DNA of 64,000 bases from Dichetophora obliterata. Its lineage: Eukaryota > Arthropoda > Insecta > Diptera > Sciomyzidae. Below the pieces are notes generated by a model that was not told the DNA's origin, made no database searches, and saw only the letters and a list, made by a program, of their open reading frames with translations. Made by a program: the position numbers and the translations under genes. The stretch is from the NCBI GenBank assembly GCA_963920525.1, contig OY986435.1:296905708-296969707 (forward strand), given 5' to 3'. Each line of letters starts with the position of its first letter. The stretch's first letter is position 1. Positions 62,240 through 64,000 of the stretch are shown here, piece by piece.

Positions 62240-63550
62240 TGATGAAATTTTATGGGAGTGGACAAGGGGGAGGGGCACCTCCCATACAACCCAAATTTGT
62301 GATAACGAATAGCTTTGAAGTTATAGGAATTCAGCTTTGGAATTCAGTTTTTGACCTCAATTTACACATGAAGTTTCAATGGTTTTATTTTATGGGCGTT
62401 GGACAGGGAGGCGTGACATCTCCCTTACAACCCAAATTTGCGATATCGAATTGCTTTGAAGTTATAGGTTAACAGCGTAAGGAATCGGTATTCGACATAC
62501 ATTTATGCATGCACTTTCATTCCTCTACATTTTATGAGCTTAGGAAAAAGGGGAGTGGCACTTCCCATACAACCCAACTTTGTGCTATCAAATAGCTTTG
62601 GAGTTATAGGTCGCACAACGCCGCAATTTAGTATTCGACCTCAATGTACACATGCAGTTTCATTGATTAAATTTTATGTTCATTGGTAAGAGGGGCGTGG
62701 CACCTCCCATTTAAAGTAAATTTGCGATATCGAATATCAGCATCAGAATTCAGTATTCGGCCCCAATTTATACATGCAGTTTCATTAATTACATTTAATG
62801 GGCGTACGACAAGGGGGAGTGAAACCTCCTATTTAACCCAAATTAGAGATATCAAATAGCTTTGGGGTTATAGGTCTCACAGCTTTGGAATTGGACCTCA
62901 ATGTCTCACACAGTATTGGACCTCAATGTACACATGCAGTTTCATTGATTACATTTTATGAGCGTTGATCAAGGGGGAGTGGCACCTCCCATACAACGAA
63001 AATTTGTGATATCGAATAGCTTTGGAAGTCAAGGTCACACAGCGTCGGAACTCAGTATTCGACCAAAATTTACACTTGCAGATTTACTGATAAAATATTT
63101 TAGAGTTTATCGGGGGGGCGTGACACCTCCAATCTAATCCAAATTTACGATATCGAATAGCTTTGGAGTTATAGGTAACTCAGTCTCGGAATTCAGTATT
63201 CGACCTCAATTTACACATGCAGTTTCATTGGTAAAATTTGATGGACGTAAGGAAAAGGGCAGTGGCACCTTCCATACAACCCAAATTTGTGCAATCGAAT
63301 AGTTTTGGAGTTATATATCGCATAGTTTTGGAATTCGGTATTCAACCTCCATGTACACATGCAGTTTAATTGATTACATTCTATGAACGGTGATCAAGAG
63401 GGCGTGGCATTTCCTATACAACCCAAATTTTTTATATCGAATAGCTTTGTGGATATAGGTCGCACAGTCTCGGAATTCAGTATTCTACCTCAATTTAGAC
63501 ATGCTGTTTAACTGACAACATTTTATGGGCGTTTGACAAGGGAGAGTGGC
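62240..63550. repeat. Tandem array, ~143-bp unit, about nine copies
   Basis: Each unit runs ATTTTATGGGCGTTGGACAA, then a GGGGCGTGGCACCTCCCATA block, ATATCGAATAGCTTTGGAGT and TTACACATGCAGTTTCATTG. Units start near 62245, 62388, 62531, 62675, 62800, 62957, 63105, 63238, 63385 and 63525 (last incomplete). Similarity between units is about 75-85 percent by eye. Confidence 0.8.
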
Positions 63551-64000
63551 AGAAACGCGCCGGGTTTCAGCTAGTAATAAATAAAAATAAAGAAAAAAAC
63601 ATAGCCATTTCGCAAATTTTTTCATGTAAAGTGCCAAAAATGGTGATTTTAAAAAATATTTGTATGTTCCCCATACAGGGGTGTTCCAAGGGATGTGCCA
63701 CTGGCATGGGTGGATCGGCCCTCCAAAGTTAGTGGGAGTCGGTCATACATTTGAACTCAATTGGGGCACTCTAAATGGGTCAAAGAGGGATTTTTCAAAA
63801 TTTGACCCTACGGGACAAAAGTCAAAAGTTGGGGCATTAGAATTCGTTTTAGAGGTATAGTTCCTGGGGCAAAGATTCTTATTTCGATCTTTAGAATACG
63901 ATTTTCACTAAGCAAAGGGCGATTTGTTTGCCTCCCCACAAATCGACCCGGCCTAATGTATACTAATATATACTAGATATACTAGTTTAAAATAACCATA

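Larger units (their letters stand above)
59894..63574. mobile_element. Helitron-like non-autonomous element with internal arrays
   Basis: Starts TCTTCTATATACATAAAAAT and ends CTAG, inserted between A and T (A at 59893, T at 63575) in AAATA-rich sequence without target duplication. A short hairpin (GAAAC/GTTTC, 63552-63568) lies just before CTAG. TC start, CTRR end, 3' hairpin and AT target are the Helitron hallmarks. No Rep/helicase gene. Head-like sequences recur inside near 60360 and 61768, so it has grown by internal duplication. Confidence 0.6.
57309..63955 (+). mobile_element. hAT-type transposon with perfect 8-bp duplication and its own transposase gene
   Basis: The ends TAGGGCGGGTCGATTT and its inverted counterpart (TAGGCCGGGTCGATTT read from 63955) match with one change. 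ATGTATAC flanks both sides (57301-57308, 63956-63963). The inverted repeats are long: left 57309-57451, right 63629-63955, sharing AACGAATTCTAATGCCCCAA and ATCACCATTTTTGGCACTTT. The right one has about 180 extra bp. Without the Helitron-like insert (59894-63574) the element is about 2.97 kb with one gene, a normal size for hAT. Confidence 0.9.

Noticed and set aside
62240..63550. CRISPR-like array
   Set aside because: Units are about 143 bp, diverged throughout, with no short exact repeat and unique spacer pattern, and the context is a eukaryotic transposon.

Overview
This is an AT-rich, gene-poor piece of insect chromosome, almost certainly from a higher fly. The clues are an errantivirus with an env gene, a Tc1 and a mariner element, an RTE-like and a CR1/Jockey-like LINE, and many hAT-type insertions. 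I see no complete host gene. The only host coding trace is one short possible exon around 53896, split by a LINE. Everything else recognisable is mobile DNA, simple repeats or featureless AT-rich sequence.

Layout. 1-7373: errantivirus (Ty3/gypsy) on the minus strand, cut by the window edge, with open gag and pol, a broken env, a tRNA-Lys-type primer site and one LTR. 7374-12950: non-coding, with small inverted-repeat elements. 12951-18450: a hAT-type element (8-bp target duplication) carrying a foldback and a CR1/Jockey-like LINE with two open ORFs joined by a -1 slippery site. 18459-23785: non-coding, palindromic and tandem repeats, and a dead mariner. 23786-26090: a 2.3-kb near-palindromic hAT-type element. 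30353-41896: a nest of insertions. The remains of a transposon-like protein gene are split by a small hAT-type element, which is split by a second, which holds a tandem array split by a third. The second also holds about 1.1 kb of (ATT)n and an element full of a 15-bp motif. 43900-53000: copies of dispersed families A and B, a 3.2-kb hAT-type element with perfect 8-bp duplications, and a full-length Tc1 element with an intact transposase. 53949-57030: a decayed RTE-like LINE. 57309-63955: a hAT-type element with long inverted repeats and a perfect 8-bp duplication, encoding a decayed, intron-containing, very divergent transposase, with a Helitron-like array nested behind the gene.

How it fits together. 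Seven elements have hAT-type ends (consensus YARNG), and their 8-bp flanking duplications are perfect or nearly so. Only the last one carries a transposase gene, so the others must be non-autonomous. Three of the insertions can be removed on paper and leave either a continuous reading frame or a continuous tandem array, which is strong internal proof of their boundaries. The elements that still look able to encode their proteins are the Tc1 element, the CR1/Jockey-like LINE and the gag-pol part of the errantivirus.

Limits. Boundaries were read by eye. Family names rest on motifs, not searches. Copy numbers elsewhere in the genome are unknown.
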